Source: Dyella sp. S184 (lineage in GTDB: Bacteria; Pseudomonadota; Gammaproteobacteria; Xanthomonadales; Rhodanobacteraceae). Taken from it: 64,000 nt of DNA. This document shows, piece after piece, positions 25,764 through 35,116 of this stretch (positions are counted from its first letter, which is position 1; each line of letters opens with the position of its first letter). The DNA lies in assembly GCF_009766065.1 (NCBI RefSeq), contig NZ_LMUE01000017.1:95662-159661 (forward strand), given 5' to 3'. The translations under genes were made by a program, and so were the position numbers. Under the pieces are notes generated by a model. The model was given only the letters and a program-made list of their open reading frames with translations, had not been told where the DNA came from and made no database searches.

Positions 25764-27992
25764 TCAGCGTGTCGTCCTCGTACTACTGGCTGGTGCTGGC
25801 ATTGAGCTGCTGGGTGCAGGTGCCGAGCTGGCCGGCGCAGGTACCGATGACGCGGCAGCGGGCAAGGGCAACGGCTGCACCGGTGTCGCGTCACTGGGGC
25901 GGCGTACCAGCTGACCACGTTTGAACAGATCGCTGGAGACTTGGTAGTAGGCGATCGCCTGGTCGACCAAGGTCTGGTCCACCGGCTGGATCGGCGTGGC
26001 ATCACCAGTGGTGTAGTCCGGCTTGAACTGCTCCAGCTTGCGGCGCGGTTCCAGCACGGTGAGCACGTCGTCGCGCAGGTAGCCGAGCTTCTCGTAGGTG
26101 CCGGGCATGGCATGGCCGCCGCCTGCTGGCAGCTGGAACACGTCCTGGCCGAAGAAGCGCGTGCGGTAGCTGAAGTTGAGCATGCCGAGCAGGGTCGGCG
26201 GGATGTCCAGCTGCCCCATCAAGGTATGCACGCGCTGCGGCGGGAAGTTCTTCGGCGAATAGATCCACAGCGGGATGTGGTAGTGGATGATCGGTATGGC
26301 GGTCTTGCCGGCGCTGGAGGCGCAATGATCGGCGGTGATCACGAACACGGTATTGTCGAAGTACGGCTTGCTGCGCGCTCGCTCGATGAAATCCTTGATC
26401 GACCAGTCGGTATACGCCACTGCGCCGGGACGCGACGGCGCAATCTGTGACACCCGGCCGGCCGGGTAGGTATACGGCCGGTGGTTGGAGGTGGTCATGA
26501 TGTGCAGGAAGAACGGCTTGCCGGCCGCCTGCGCGTCATCCATCTGCTTCAATGCCAGCGTGTACAGATCCTCGTCGGAGACCCCCCACACGTTCTGGCT
26601 ATGGATCACCGCATCCTTGGGGATGTCGCCCCGGTCCACCGTCTTGTAGCCGTTGTGGCTGAAGAAGTAGTTCATGTTGTCGAAGTAGCCGTAGCCACCG
26701 TAGACGAAGTCCGACTGGTAGCCGCGATCGTTGAAGATGTCGGCGATCGAGAACAGGTTTTCGTTGTTGTGTTCGCGGATCAGCGAATCGCCCGGCGTCG
26801 GCGGTACCGACAACGCCAACGCTTCCAGCCCGCGCACGGTGCGCGTGCCGTTCGCGTACATGTTGTCGAAGAACACACTCTGGCTGACCAGCGAGTCCAG
26901 ATACGGCGTGAGGTTTTCCTTGTTGCCGAACGTGCCCAGGTAATCGCCGGACAGGCTCTCCACGCTGATCAGCACCACGTTGAGATGCTTCTCCGGCCCC
27001 ACGTGGGTGATCGCGCGGGTGAGATCCTTCGGATCGTCGCTGACGAAGCTTGCGTTCGGTGCCTTCACGTTGTCGCGCAGGATGCGGAACGCCTGATCTT
27101 CCGGCAGGGTCTGGTAGAACTTCGCGTAATCGAGATGGCTGCTGCGGAACGCGGCAAAGAACTGATAGATGCCATTGCCGGCCAGCTCGTCGACGTAGCT
27201 GTTGCCGGTACGATCCTTCATGCCGCTGTTCACCGCGAACAGCGAGAGCACGGTCAGCACCAGCCACACCAGCGCCAACTTGCTGCGCTGCCAGAACCGG
27301 CTGCCGTCATCGCGCGTACGCAGGCCGCGCTTGGTCAGTACGAACACGACCAGCGCGGCCACCATCAGCAGCGCAAGCCATCGGCCGATCGGGTAGGACT
27401 CCTGGATATTGCCGATCACTTCGTTGGTGTAGACCAGATAGTCCACCGCGATGAAATTGAAGCGCACACTGAACTCGTTCCAGAACACCAGTTCGGATGC
27501 CGCCACAAAGAACAGGCCGTACAGCAGCACCAGGCCCATCACGTACATCGCCCACTGGCCGCTGCGTGCCGAATACGCCAGCGCCGGCATCGGCAGGAAG
27601 AACAGGAACAGCACGATCAGCGGCCACGACTCGTGCACATGCACATGCCACAGCAGGAACACCAGGCCGAGGCAGGCTGCATACAAGAGCGCCATGCCGA
27701 GCAGGTACAGCAGCCACAGGCCGAGGCCGGAAATCGGCGCGCGTCGTGCCGGTACCAGCCACAGCATCAGCACCATTGGCCACGCCACGTAGATGAAGGT
27801 GACCAGGTCGTAGCCCAGGCCCACGCCGAAGGCGTACAGCAGGTTCAACGGCGTGTGCGGTATTTCCTGGCCGGACATGACCAGCAGCGCCACGCGGGTG
27901 ATGAAGGAGATCAGCACGAAGGTGATTGCCAGCCACCAGAGCGGACGGAAGCGCTGACGCAGGGGTGAGACTCGGGTGAATGCGCGGGGCAC
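25764..27992 (-). CDS. LTA synthase family sulfatase-domain protein (phosphoglycerol/phosphoethanolamine transferase type)
   Basis: An inner membrane protein with five membrane helices in the first 260 residues and a periplasmic alkaline-phosphatase/sulfatase domain. Motifs of the LtaS family: NVVLISVESLSGDYLG (metal Glu), NGTRTVRGLEAL with nucleophilic Thr at about residue 383, VITADHCAS and IPLWIYSP. The GTG at 27992 is chosen because it has GGAG six bases upstream; the longest frame begins with TTG at 28040. The last 35 residues are a Pro/Ala/Ser repeat tail. Gram-negative relatives modify glucans or other periplasmic glycans with phosphoglycerol or similar groups. The substrate here is unknown. 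Confidence 0.85.
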   Translation of the reverse strand: MPRAFTRVSPLRQRFRPLWWLAITFVLISFITRVALLVMSGQEIPHTPLNLLYAFGVGLGYDLVTFIYVAWPMVLMLWLVPARRAPISGLGLWLLYLLGMALLYAACLGLVFLLWHVHVHESWPLIVLFLFFLPMPALAYSARSGQWAMYVMGLVLLYGLFFVAASELVFWNEFSVRFNFIAVDYLVYTNEVIGNIQESYPIGRWLALLMVAALVVFVLTKRGLRTRDDGSRFWQRSKLALVWLVLTVLSLFAVNSGMKDRTGNSYVDELAGNGIYQFFAAFRSSHLDYAKFYQTLPEDQAFRILRDNVKAPNASFVSDDPKDLTRAITHVGPEKHLNVVLISVESLSGDYLGTFGNKENLTPYLDSLVSQSVFFDNMYANGTRTVRGLEALALSVPPTPGDSLIREHNNENLFSIADIFNDRGYQSDFVYGGYGYFDNMNYFFSHNGYKTVDRGDIPKDAVIHSQNVWGVSDEDLYTLALKQMDDAQAAGKPFFLHIMTTSNHRPYTYPAGRVSQIAPSRPGAVAYTDWSIKDFIERARSKPYFDNTVFVITADHCASSAGKTAIPIIHYHIPLWIYSPKNFPPQRVHTLMGQLDIPPTLLGMLNFSYRTRFFGQDVFQLPAGGGHAMPGTYEKLGYLRDDVLTVLEPRRKLEQFKPDYTTGDATPIQPVDQTLVDQAIAYYQVSSDLFKRGQLVRRPSDATPVQPLPLPAAASSVPAPASSAPAPSSSMPAPASSTRTTR

Positions 27993-28066
27993 GGGCAGCT
28001 CCAGCAGAACGTGAGATCGACGGATGCCCGCTGCGGGCAATCTTTATCGGGGCTTTATACCGCGGA

Positions 28067-29302
28067 TCAGCTTGGCGGATGGTTAGTTTTTACGGCGGCG
28101 ATCGCGTCGGTGCGCGCTGTTGCCATGGCCGCGCCGATGGCCGGGCCAGCCAGACCCTGTTCGACAAACTCACTCGCATCCACGGCTGCCGCCGCGGCAA
28201 GCGCTGCGCGCAGGTATGCCGCCTGCGGGTAGGCATCCTGCTCATGCCCCAGCCGGCCGCGCTTGTCGGCCTCGCAGGCGGCCAGGAAGGCGTCCAGCCG
28301 CGCAGGGCGCCGCAGTGCATCGAGCGCGCCGAGCAACTTCAGCACGGTGGCCGGCTTCAGCTCGAACGCGCGGTGCGCATTCAGATGCTCGCGGCAGACC
28401 AGTTCGGCCAGCGCGGCGTGTTCGGTCGGTACCTTCAGGCGCGCGGCCAGCACACGCAGCGGCGCCACGCCGCGGTGTTCGTGGCCGACATGGCGCGGCA
28501 GTTCATCGATCGGCGTCAGCGCCTTGCCGAGGTCATGCGTGAGCGCGCAGAAGCCGACCAGATCGTCGCCCGGCGCCAGCCGCGCCGCCGCGTCCAACAC
28601 CATTTCCAGATGCACGCCGGTGTCGATCTCGGGATGGAACTCGGCGCGCTGCGGCACGCCGTATAGCGCATCTAGTTCCGGAAAGAGCACCGCCAGCGCA
28701 CCACATGCGCGCAGCACCTGCAGGAATGCCGACGGCTGCGGTTCGCCCAGTGCCTTGCGCGTTTCCGCCCACACCCGTTCGGGTACCAGGTGGTCCACTT
28801 CGCCGTCGGCGACCATTTGCTGCATCAACGCCATCGTCTCGGCGGCCACCGTGAAACCCAGCGGCGCGAAGCGCGCGGCGAAGCGCGCCACCCGCAGTAC
28901 GCGTACAGGGTCTTCCACAAACGCGGGCGAGACATGCCGCAGCACGCGCGCCTCGATATCGTGCACGCCGCGATACGGATCAGTCAGCGCGCCGTGTGTG
29001 TCCTCGGCAATGGCATTGATGGTGAGGTCGCGCCGCGCCAGATCCTGCTCCAGCGTCACCGAAGCATCAGCCTGGAACACGAAGCCATGGTAGCCGCGTC
29101 CGGTCTTGCGCTCGGTACGCGCCAGCGCGTATTCCTCACCGGTCTTGGGGTGAAGGAACACAGGGAAATCCTTGCCCACTGGCTTGTAGCCCAGCGCCAG
29201 CAGCTCCTCGGGCAGCGCGCCGACCACCACATGGTCGTGATCGACCACCGGCCGCCCCAGCAATTTGTCACGGACCGCGCCGCCGACCAGATAGATGTGC
29301 AT
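28067..29302 (-). CDS. cca: CCA tRNA nucleotidyltransferase (multifunctional CCA protein)
   Basis: A 411-residue class II enzyme that builds or repairs the 3' CCA end of tRNAs with CTP and ATP. The head domain has LVGGAVRD and metal-binding aspartates Asp21 and Asp23 in DHDHVVVG, followed by [10 protein letters not shown] and the neck motif [15 protein letters not shown]. The C-terminal half carries an HD phosphohydrolase site (ALTHDLGKA), the feature of the gammaproteobacterial multifunctional version with 2',3'-cyclic phosphodiesterase and phosphatase activity. It is divergent from the histidine phosphatase gene. Confidence 0.95.
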   Translation of the reverse strand: MHIYLVGGAVRDKLLGRPVVDHDHVVVGALPEELLALGYKPVGKDFPVFLHPKTGEEYALARTERKTGRGYHGFVFQADASVTLEQDLARRDLTINAIAEDTHGALTDPYRGVHDIEARVLRHVSPAFVEDPVRVLRVARFAARFAPLGFTVAAETMALMQQMVADGEVDHLVPERVWAETRKALGEPQPSAFLQVLRACGALAVLFPELDALYGVPQRAEFHPEIDTGVHLEMVLDAAARLAPGDDLVGFCALTHDLGKALTPIDELPRHVGHEHRGVAPLRVLAARLKVPTEHAALAELVCREHLNAHRAFELKPATVLKLLGALDALRRPARLDAFLAACEADKRGRLGHEQDAYPQAAYLRAALAAAAAVDASEFVEQGLAGPAIGAAMATARTDAIAAVKTNHPPS

Positions 29303-29379
29303 GCCGGGATTCTGCCATGCGCTCGCTCACCGGCGCGCATCACATCGTCGCTTTGGTATCCATTCAGCCCCGTGGCCAT

Positions 29380-29391
29380 GATCACGTGATC
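29380..29391. promoter_or_regulatory. 12-bp palindrome in the cca / histidine phosphatase divergent region
   Basis: GATCACGTGATC is perfectly symmetrical and located between the divergent start codons, 44 bp before the phosphatase ATG. It could be an operator, but 12 bp is short enough to arise by chance. Confidence 0.3.
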
Positions 29392-29434
29392 GCGCTGATA
29401 TTCTGGCGCGCACTCTCCATATGGAATCCGGGTC

Positions 29435-30022
29435 ATGCAGATACGCAAACTTATCTGGGTGGTGTTGCTATGGCCCATGCTGGTGTCCGCGCACCACGCC
29501 GACAAGGACACGCGCGGTCTGCGCGATGTCACCGTGCTGATCATTCGGCACGCCGAGAAACCCGACCAGGGCAATGGCCTCAGCCCGCGCGGCGAGCAGC
29601 GTGCGCAGGCTTACGCCAGCTATTTCGATCCGTTCCAGCTCGATGGCACGGCCTTGGTGCCGCAGCGCCTGATCGCCACCAGCGACAGCAAGGCGAGCAT
29701 GCGCCCGCGGCTTACCTTGACGCCGTTGGCCGCGCGTCTGCAGATGCCGATCGAGCAGCCCTGGGCCGACGATCAGGTCGACGATCTGGCAAAGGAGTTA
29801 CGCAAGAAGAACGAGGCGCCGGTGGTGCTGATCGCCTGGCATCACGGCCATATCGTGAAGCTGATCGAGGCCTTGGGCGGGGATGCCAAGCAGTTGCTGG
29901 GACGCAAGACATGGCCGGGTGATGTCTACAACTGGGTGGTGGTGCTGCACTTCGATGATCAGGGGCGGTTGAGCGAATCCACCAGCCGGCTGGTGCAGGA
30001 ACATCTGTTGCCGGGTGATTAA
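29435..30022 (+). CDS. Exported histidine phosphatase superfamily protein
   Basis: A 195-residue protein with an N-terminal hydrophobic signal segment (about 1-19). The branch motif is LIIRHAEKP, with the phospho-accepting His39 next to Arg38, and the second conserved histidine lies in LIAWHHGHIVKLIEAL. Members hydrolyse phosphate esters; exported versions are often uncharacterised. It occupies a slot between cca and the SDR-slt pair on the opposite strand, and its stop abuts the end of the SDR gene with no gap. Confidence 0.82.
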   Translation: MQIRKLIWVVLLWPMLVSAHHADKDTRGLRDVTVLIIRHAEKPDQGNGLSPRGEQRAQAYASYFDPFQLDGTALVPQRLIATSDSKASMRPRLTLTPLAARLQMPIEQPWADDQVDDLAKELRKKNEAPVVLIAWHHGHIVKLIEALGGDAKQLLGRKTWPGDVYNWVVVLHFDDQGRLSESTSRLVQEHLLPGD

Positions 30023-30961
30023 TCAGCGCCGCGCTGCCCGTGCCTGATCCAGTCGCCGTTGCAGCGGTGAACCACCAAGCAATCGTGGCAACCACGGAAT
30101 AAACGGCTGCGGCACGATGCCGAACGCGGCGTAGCCGTCCGTTTTGCCAACCGAGTCGGTGCGCAGCGAGCGGAAGTTGTCGAGCGAAAATGGCGTGCCT
30201 GGCAGCAGGCCAGCGACCTGTGCCTGCAGCTGGCCGAGACTGTCGGGTAGTGGGATGACCGGTGTGCGCAGGCCGGCAGTGTCGCGGACCGCTCGCACGA
30301 TCTCACCGAGCGTCAGTATGTCTGGACCGTACAGTTCGAAGCAGCGACGCTGGCCGAGCTTGTCGCTGCCGACGCAACGGGTGATCGCCTCGGCCACGTC
30401 GCCGACCCAGGTGGGTGCCATGCGCGCCTTGGTTCGTGCCAGCGGCAGCATTGGCAGGCGCCGCAGCAGCGCGGCGAAGCGGCTGACCAGGCCATCACCG
30501 TCGCCGAAGATCACGCTGGGCTGGTAGATCGTCCAGTCGAGTCCGGAGGCCTTGACCAGCGATTCCGCTTCGCCACGCGTCTTCAGATACTGCGACAGGC
30601 CCTGACCGGCTTTCAGCGAGCTCATCTGGTGCAGTCGGGCGACGCCGCTGGCATGGCAGGCCGCGATCAGGCGCCTGGTCAGATCCACATGCGCGCGCTG
30701 GAAGGTGTGCTTGCCACTCGGGTTGAGAATGCCGATCAGGTTGATCACCGCGTCGGCGCCCGCGAGCTCACGGCGCAGCACATCATCGTCGTAGACGTCG
30801 GCGCTGCGCACGCGCACCTGCGGCAGCACGCCCAGCTCACGGTGCTGCTCGCGGTTGCGGCTGAGCAGCACGATGCGATGGCCATCGGCGGCAAGCCGCG
30901 GCACCAGATGGCTGCCGACGAAACCGGTGCCGCCGAGGATGACGAGTTGCTGTGCGGCCAT
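30023..30961 (-). CDS. NDUFA9-like atypical SDR (NAD(P)-binding epimerase/dehydratase fold)
   Basis: A 312-residue extended SDR of the complex I NDUFA9 subunit family. The cofactor motif is LVILGGTGFVGSHL; the usual catalytic tyrosine region reads SQYLKTRGEAESLV, with Tyr and Lys present, followed by WTIYQPSVIFGDGD. Relatives include proteins linked to quinone biosynthesis or to complex I stability, but the bacterial version has no settled function. It starts 24 bases after the slt stop with an AAGGA ribosome binding site, so it is probably cotranscribed with slt. Confidence 0.83.
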   Translation of the reverse strand: MAAQQLVILGGTGFVGSHLVPRLAADGHRIVLLSRNREQHRELGVLPQVRVRSADVYDDDVLRRELAGADAVINLIGILNPSGKHTFQRAHVDLTRRLIAACHASGVARLHQMSSLKAGQGLSQYLKTRGEAESLVKASGLDWTIYQPSVIFGDGDGLVSRFAALLRRLPMLPLARTKARMAPTWVGDVAEAITRCVGSDKLGQRRCFELYGPDILTLGEIVRAVRDTAGLRTPVIPLPDSLGQLQAQVAGLLPGTPFSLDNFRSLRTDSVGKTDGYAAFGIVPQPFIPWLPRLLGGSPLQRRLDQARAARR

Positions 30962-30985
30962 GCGGATCGATCCTTGGGTAGAGTC

Positions 30986-33031
30986 CTATGGTGAAGCGTG
31001 GGGCGTGGAGGCGGCGTTAGCTGGCGCGCTGACCGCTGCGGGCGGCGGGCAGTCGGTCATCCTGCGTACTGTGCTGGCGTCTGGCAGTCCATACGGCTGG
31101 CCGATCGCGGTCAGCCGCGTGCTCAGCAGTACCGCGTTGCCGTGCAGGCGCCAGTCGTACATCACGCTGAAGTCCATCACGCGCGCGACGTATTCGCGGG
31201 TTTCCTTGAACGGGATGGTGGCGACGAACAGGTCCGGCGCCAGCTTGCTGCGTGCGGCTACCCACTGGTCGACGCGGTTGGGTCCGGCGTTATAGGCCGC
31301 GCTGGCAAGCCATGGCGCGCCGTTGTAGCGTTCGGCCAGCTGCGCCAGATAGCGCGTGCCAAGGGTGATGTTCACGGTCGGGTCGTACAAGGTGTCGCCA
31401 CCGCCCCAGTTCAGGCCATTGTTCCTGGCGACCAGTTCGGCGGTTGCCGGCACCAGCTGCATCAGGCCGCGCGCGTCGGCACCGGAGCGCGCGTCGCTCA
31501 CCCAGGCGCTTTCTGCGCGCAGGATGCCGTAAGCCCAGGCGGGGTCGATGCCCGCTTGCCCTGCCTGCGCTACCAGGCCGTCCTGGCTGGCGAGCGGGAA
31601 ACGCAGTGTGTAGTAGCGCATCGCCTCGTCGTGGTTGAGGGTGAACGCCGCGCGGTCGTACCAGCCGCGGGCGTCCGCCAGTTCGACAGCCAGCACCTGA
31701 GTGCGTTCGTCGGCGCCATCCAGCGCGCGCGCCCATTCGCGACGTGCCAGCTTCGGCAGGTCCACCGCGAACAGCTCGAACGCGCGCTGCAGGCTGGGTT
31801 GCGCGAGTAGCATCTGCTCCTGCTGCGGGTCGTCGATCGGCGCACGTGGGCAGATTGCGTAAGGTTGTCCGAGCTGGTCGGCGGCGAGGAAGCCGAAGAA
31901 CGTGGTTTCCCTGGCGAGGCTGGCATACAGCGCCTGTGCCGGTCCGGTCTGGCCGGTGGTGGTCAGCGCGCGGGCGCGGAAATAGCGCCACTCGCCATTC
32001 TGCTGCAGGCTGGGTGGCATCGCGTCGATCGCGACCAGCACCGCGGGCCAATCCTGCTGCGCCAGCGCTACACGCACGCGCCATTCGCGGCTGGTATCGG
32101 TTTGCGCGGCGGCCGGCAGGGCGATCAGCCGGGCCAGTGCGCCATCGTCGTAATCGGTGGCATGGAACAGCGCCAGCGCATACAGGATCTGGTCGCGCTG
32201 CGGCTCGCTGAAGCTGAAGCGGGTCTGCAATTGCTGCCAAGCGTAGTCGGCACTGTCGGATTGGCGCCGTGCCAGCCGGCTCAGCGCCAGTGTGACAGCC
32301 TGCGTATAGCGCGGAGTATCGGGCCAGTTTGCCGCCGCCGCCGCGGCGCTGGCCGGATCGCGCAAGGCCAGCGCCAGTTGCTGTGCGGAGGCGCGGTCGT
32401 CTGTTGGCAGCCAATCGGCCAGGCTGGCGATGGTGCCGCCCTGGCCGGCGTCCGCGGCGCGATCGATCCGCGTCCACACCCGGGCGCTGGTGAGCAGGCC
32501 TTGGTCATGCGCGGCGCTCAACACCGGGGTGCAGGCGCCGGGCAGGTTTGGCTTGGCCCACAACGTCGCCAGGTCCTTGTCGAAATCCAGCGTGCCGCCA
32601 TTAGCCAGTCGTGCCTGCAGCGCATCGCAAGTCAGCGCGTCGCTGAGGCCCGGTTGGTACATCGCGAGAAAATTGTTCCAGTCCTGCCGCCGTGCCAGTT
32701 CCAGCAGGAAGTCGCGGCGCAGGTCGGCAGCGGGAATCCAGTCCGGGTATTGCTTGAGGTACGCCTCCACCGTGGCACGATCAGTCTGCTGGATATCGTG
32801 CTCCAGCGCGGCGGCCTGCAGGTAGGGATACAGCGGATAGTCGCGCAGTCCGCTAGCCAGGCTGCGCCAGCTGTCGCCGCCCTGCTGCGCGGCGGCATAA
32901 GCCTGCTTGAAGGCGGCACGCTGGGCGGCCGTGGGTTCGCTGGCCGGTGCGCTGGTGGCGGCGAGCAGCCAGCCGGCGGTCAACAACAAACCGGCCAGCA
33001 GCGTGCGCCGCGAAGGTGAACGAGAAAACAT
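30986..33031 (-). CDS. slt: Soluble lytic murein transglycosylase
   Basis: A 681-residue periplasmic enzyme that cleaves peptidoglycan glycan strands to 1,6-anhydromuropeptides. It has a signal peptide (about 1-30), a long alpha-helical superhelical U/L domain rich in Ala, Gln and Trp, and a C-terminal SLT domain. The catalytic Glu is residue 507 in GILRAESAW; the family motifs GLMQLVPATA, NITLGTRYLAQL and ASAAYNAGPNRV follow. The ATG at 33031 has a GGAG six bases upstream. It is divergent from the GH17 gene and leads into the SDR gene. Confidence 0.94.
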   Translation of the reverse strand: MFSRSPSRRTLLAGLLLTAGWLLAATSAPASEPTAAQRAAFKQAYAAAQQGGDSWRSLASGLRDYPLYPYLQAAALEHDIQQTDRATVEAYLKQYPDWIPAADLRRDFLLELARRQDWNNFLAMYQPGLSDALTCDALQARLANGGTLDFDKDLATLWAKPNLPGACTPVLSAAHDQGLLTSARVWTRIDRAADAGQGGTIASLADWLPTDDRASAQQLALALRDPASAAAAAANWPDTPRYTQAVTLALSRLARRQSDSADYAWQQLQTRFSFSEPQRDQILYALALFHATDYDDGALARLIALPAAAQTDTSREWRVRVALAQQDWPAVLVAIDAMPPSLQQNGEWRYFRARALTTTGQTGPAQALYASLARETTFFGFLAADQLGQPYAICPRAPIDDPQQEQMLLAQPSLQRAFELFAVDLPKLARREWARALDGADERTQVLAVELADARGWYDRAAFTLNHDEAMRYYTLRFPLASQDGLVAQAGQAGIDPAWAYGILRAESAWVSDARSGADARGLMQLVPATAELVARNNGLNWGGGDTLYDPTVNITLGTRYLAQLAERYNGAPWLASAAYNAGPNRVDQWVAARSKLAPDLFVATIPFKETREYVARVMDFSVMYDWRLHGNAVLLSTRLTAIGQPYGLPDASTVRRMTDCPPPAAVSAPANAASTPHASP

Positions 33032-33163
33032 GCGAACTCCTGCGGTCGATCCTCTGCCAGTTTAGTTCAAGCCTCCGTGGCCCCAGGTGAACGCGGGTCT
33101 TCGGCGCACTCGGATACGCCTGTTAAGCTGACGCGCTTCGTCGTCAGCATCTACGGAACCGGC

Positions 33164-34762
33164 ATGTCGTCAGCTTCTTCGCCCGTCAATCACCGGCACG
33201 GATTCGCGTGGCTGGTGTTGACCTTGCTGGCACTCGCCGGCGCGTACTGGTGGTGGGCGATCGGTCGCCCGGTGATGCTGCCTGACGCACCATCGGCGCG
33301 GATCGCCTGCGTGTCGTACGCGCCGTTCCGCAAGGCGGGCGAGACGCCGCTGGATCCAAACGCGTTCATCAGCCCTGCGCGCATCGATGAAGATTTGCGT
33401 GCGCTGTCGCAGCGCTTCGATTGCGTGCGCACGTATTCGCAGGGACAGGGCCTCAGCGCGGTGCCGGAAATCGCCAGCCGCTACGGCATGAAGGTGCTGC
33501 TGGGTATCTGGCTGGGCAGCGACAAGAAGGCGAATGAGCAGCAGGTCCAGCTTGGCATCGCCATCGCGCACAAGTACCCGCAGGTGCTGCGTGGGGTGAT
33601 CGTCGGCAACGAGGTGCTGTTGCGCGGCGAATTGTCATCGGCGCAAGTGGCCGGCTATCTGCATGAAGTGCGCTCTGCCGTCAGCGTGCCGGTGACGTAT
33701 GCGGATGTGTGGGAGTTCTGGCTGCGCCATCCCGAGCTGGCCGGTTCGGTCGACTACCTCACCATCCACATCCTGCCGTATTGGGAGGACACGCCGGTGT
33801 CGCCGGAGCGCGCGGTGCAGCATGTCGCGACGGTCTACGCGAAAGTGCAGCAAGCGTTTCCCGGTCGCCGCGTGATGATCGGTGAAACCGGTTGGCCCAG
33901 CGCGGGGCGGCCGCGCCAGGCGGCCAGCGCCAGCCTGATCAACGAGGCGCGCTACTTGCGTGAATTCCTGCGCTACGCGGCCACGGTGAACATGCCGTAC
34001 AACGTGATCGAGGCGTTCGACCAGCCATGGAAGCGCGAGCAGGAAGGCACGGCCGGCGGTTACTGGGGCATCTTCGATGCGCAGGCACGGCCGAAGTTCG
34101 CGATGCAGGGACCGGTAACCGAGGAACCGCGCTGGTGGGCCGGCTGGGTGGCTGGCGTGGCGGGCGCGTGGCTGTTCGTGCTGGTCGGCGCTTGGCGTCG
34201 TGGTTGGCGCGGCTGGCTGGCCTTGAAGCTGACCGGGTTTGCCAGTGGCTGTGCCTTGGCGTGGCAATACCGGCAGATGTTGTTTGCCTGTCGCGATCGA
34301 TGGGAATGGACGGCGTCGCTGCTCGCCTGCGCGTTCGCACTGGTGACGGTGTTGTTGCTGGCACGCTGGATCGCAGCAAGGCTGGCTGGTATCACCCAAC
34401 CACCTGTGCCTCCGGCATGGTTGCGGTTCGGATGGCTGTTCGTGCTGGCGTTTTACGGTCTGCTGTTGGTGTTCGATGGGCGCTATCGCGACTTGCCACT
34501 CGGCCTGTTCGAACTGCCTTGTCTCGGCTATGCGCTGGTGTACTGGTTATCCAGTGAACAGGTCGTGCGGATGCCGGCGCTGGAGGAGCGTTTCCTTGCG
34601 GCATGGCTGCCCGTATTGGCAGCAATCGTGGTGCTGCAGGAAGCCGGACTCACGCCGGTGGCGTGGCTATGGTTGGGACTGAATCTGTTGCTCGCGGTGC
34701 CGGTATTACTCGGCTGGCGTCGTGCGCGGCAACACTTGCGCCTGTATCCGCAGCAGGCTTAG
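33164..34762 (+). CDS. Membrane-anchored GH17-family glycosidase/transglycosylase
   Basis: A 532-residue protein. One membrane helix (about 14-32) is followed by a periplasmic TIM-barrel domain up to about residue 315 and then six to eight membrane segments. The glycoside hydrolase 17 catalytic pair is visible: acid/base Glu150 in IVGNEVLLRG and nucleophile Glu241 in MIGETGWPSAG. The family acts on beta-1,3-glucans; proteobacterial versions with a membrane part resemble the glucan-modifying portion of NdvB-type cyclic glucan systems. No glucan synthase is adjacent. Its last 57 bases overlap the 3' end of the convergent small membrane protein gene. Confidence 0.83.
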   Translation: MSSASSPVNHRHGFAWLVLTLLALAGAYWWWAIGRPVMLPDAPSARIACVSYAPFRKAGETPLDPNAFISPARIDEDLRALSQRFDCVRTYSQGQGLSAVPEIASRYGMKVLLGIWLGSDKKANEQQVQLGIAIAHKYPQVLRGVIVGNEVLLRGELSSAQVAGYLHEVRSAVSVPVTYADVWEFWLRHPELAGSVDYLTIHILPYWEDTPVSPERAVQHVATVYAKVQQAFPGRRVMIGETGWPSAGRPRQAASASLINEARYLREFLRYAATVNMPYNVIEAFDQPWKREQEGTAGGYWGIFDAQARPKFAMQGPVTEEPRWWAGWVAGVAGAWLFVLVGAWRRGWRGWLALKLTGFASGCALAWQYRQMLFACRDRWEWTASLLACAFALVTVLLLARWIAARLAGITQPPVPPAWLRFGWLFVLAFYGLLLVFDGRYRDLPLGLFELPCLGYALVYWLSSEQVVRMPALEERFLAAWLPVLAAIVVLQEAGLTPVAWLWLGLNLLLAVPVLLGWRRARQHLRLYPQQA

Positions 34763-35116
34763 GCAGCCGATCAGCAACGCCAATGCACCGGGCTCGAAGC
34801 AGTACAGCTGCAATGCAAATGCGCCCAGCGCCGCGGCCAGCCACGCTGCCGATGGCCGTTTCCACAGCAGTGCCAGCGCCGCCGCGGCCAGTGCGGCTAC
34901 GCCGTAGAGGCTGATGCCGTAGGCGTGGTGCTGGAAGCCCAGCACCAGCCATAAGCGCCACTCGCACCATGTCGGGCTGTGGCTAGCGCCGCACAGTTCC
35001 CCGATGTCGCTGGGTTCGATCAGGTCATAGCGCAACCATGCTGCAGCCGCGCCGACGGCGACCAGCAGCAGCCAAGGCGGGGCGTGGCGCCAGCGAGTCG
35101 TATTTATCGGCATCAT
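34706..35116 (-). CDS. Small hydrophobic membrane protein of unknown function
   Basis: A 136-residue protein with three to four hydrophobic segments (about 13-29, 55-85, 90-120) and a short tryptophan- and cysteine-containing loop. I do not recognise a family. It is likely real: the start overlaps the stop of the upstream hydrolase gene by four bases (ATGA), and its composition is that of an integral membrane protein. The 3' end overlaps the GH17 gene on the other strand by 57 bp. Confidence 0.65.
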   Translation of the reverse strand: MMPINTTRWRHAPPWLLLVAVGAAAAWLRYDLIEPSDIGELCGASHSPTWCEWRLWLVLGFQHHAYGISLYGVAALAAAALALLWKRPSAAWLAAALGAFALQLYCFEPGALALLIGCLSLLRIQAQVLPRTTPAE

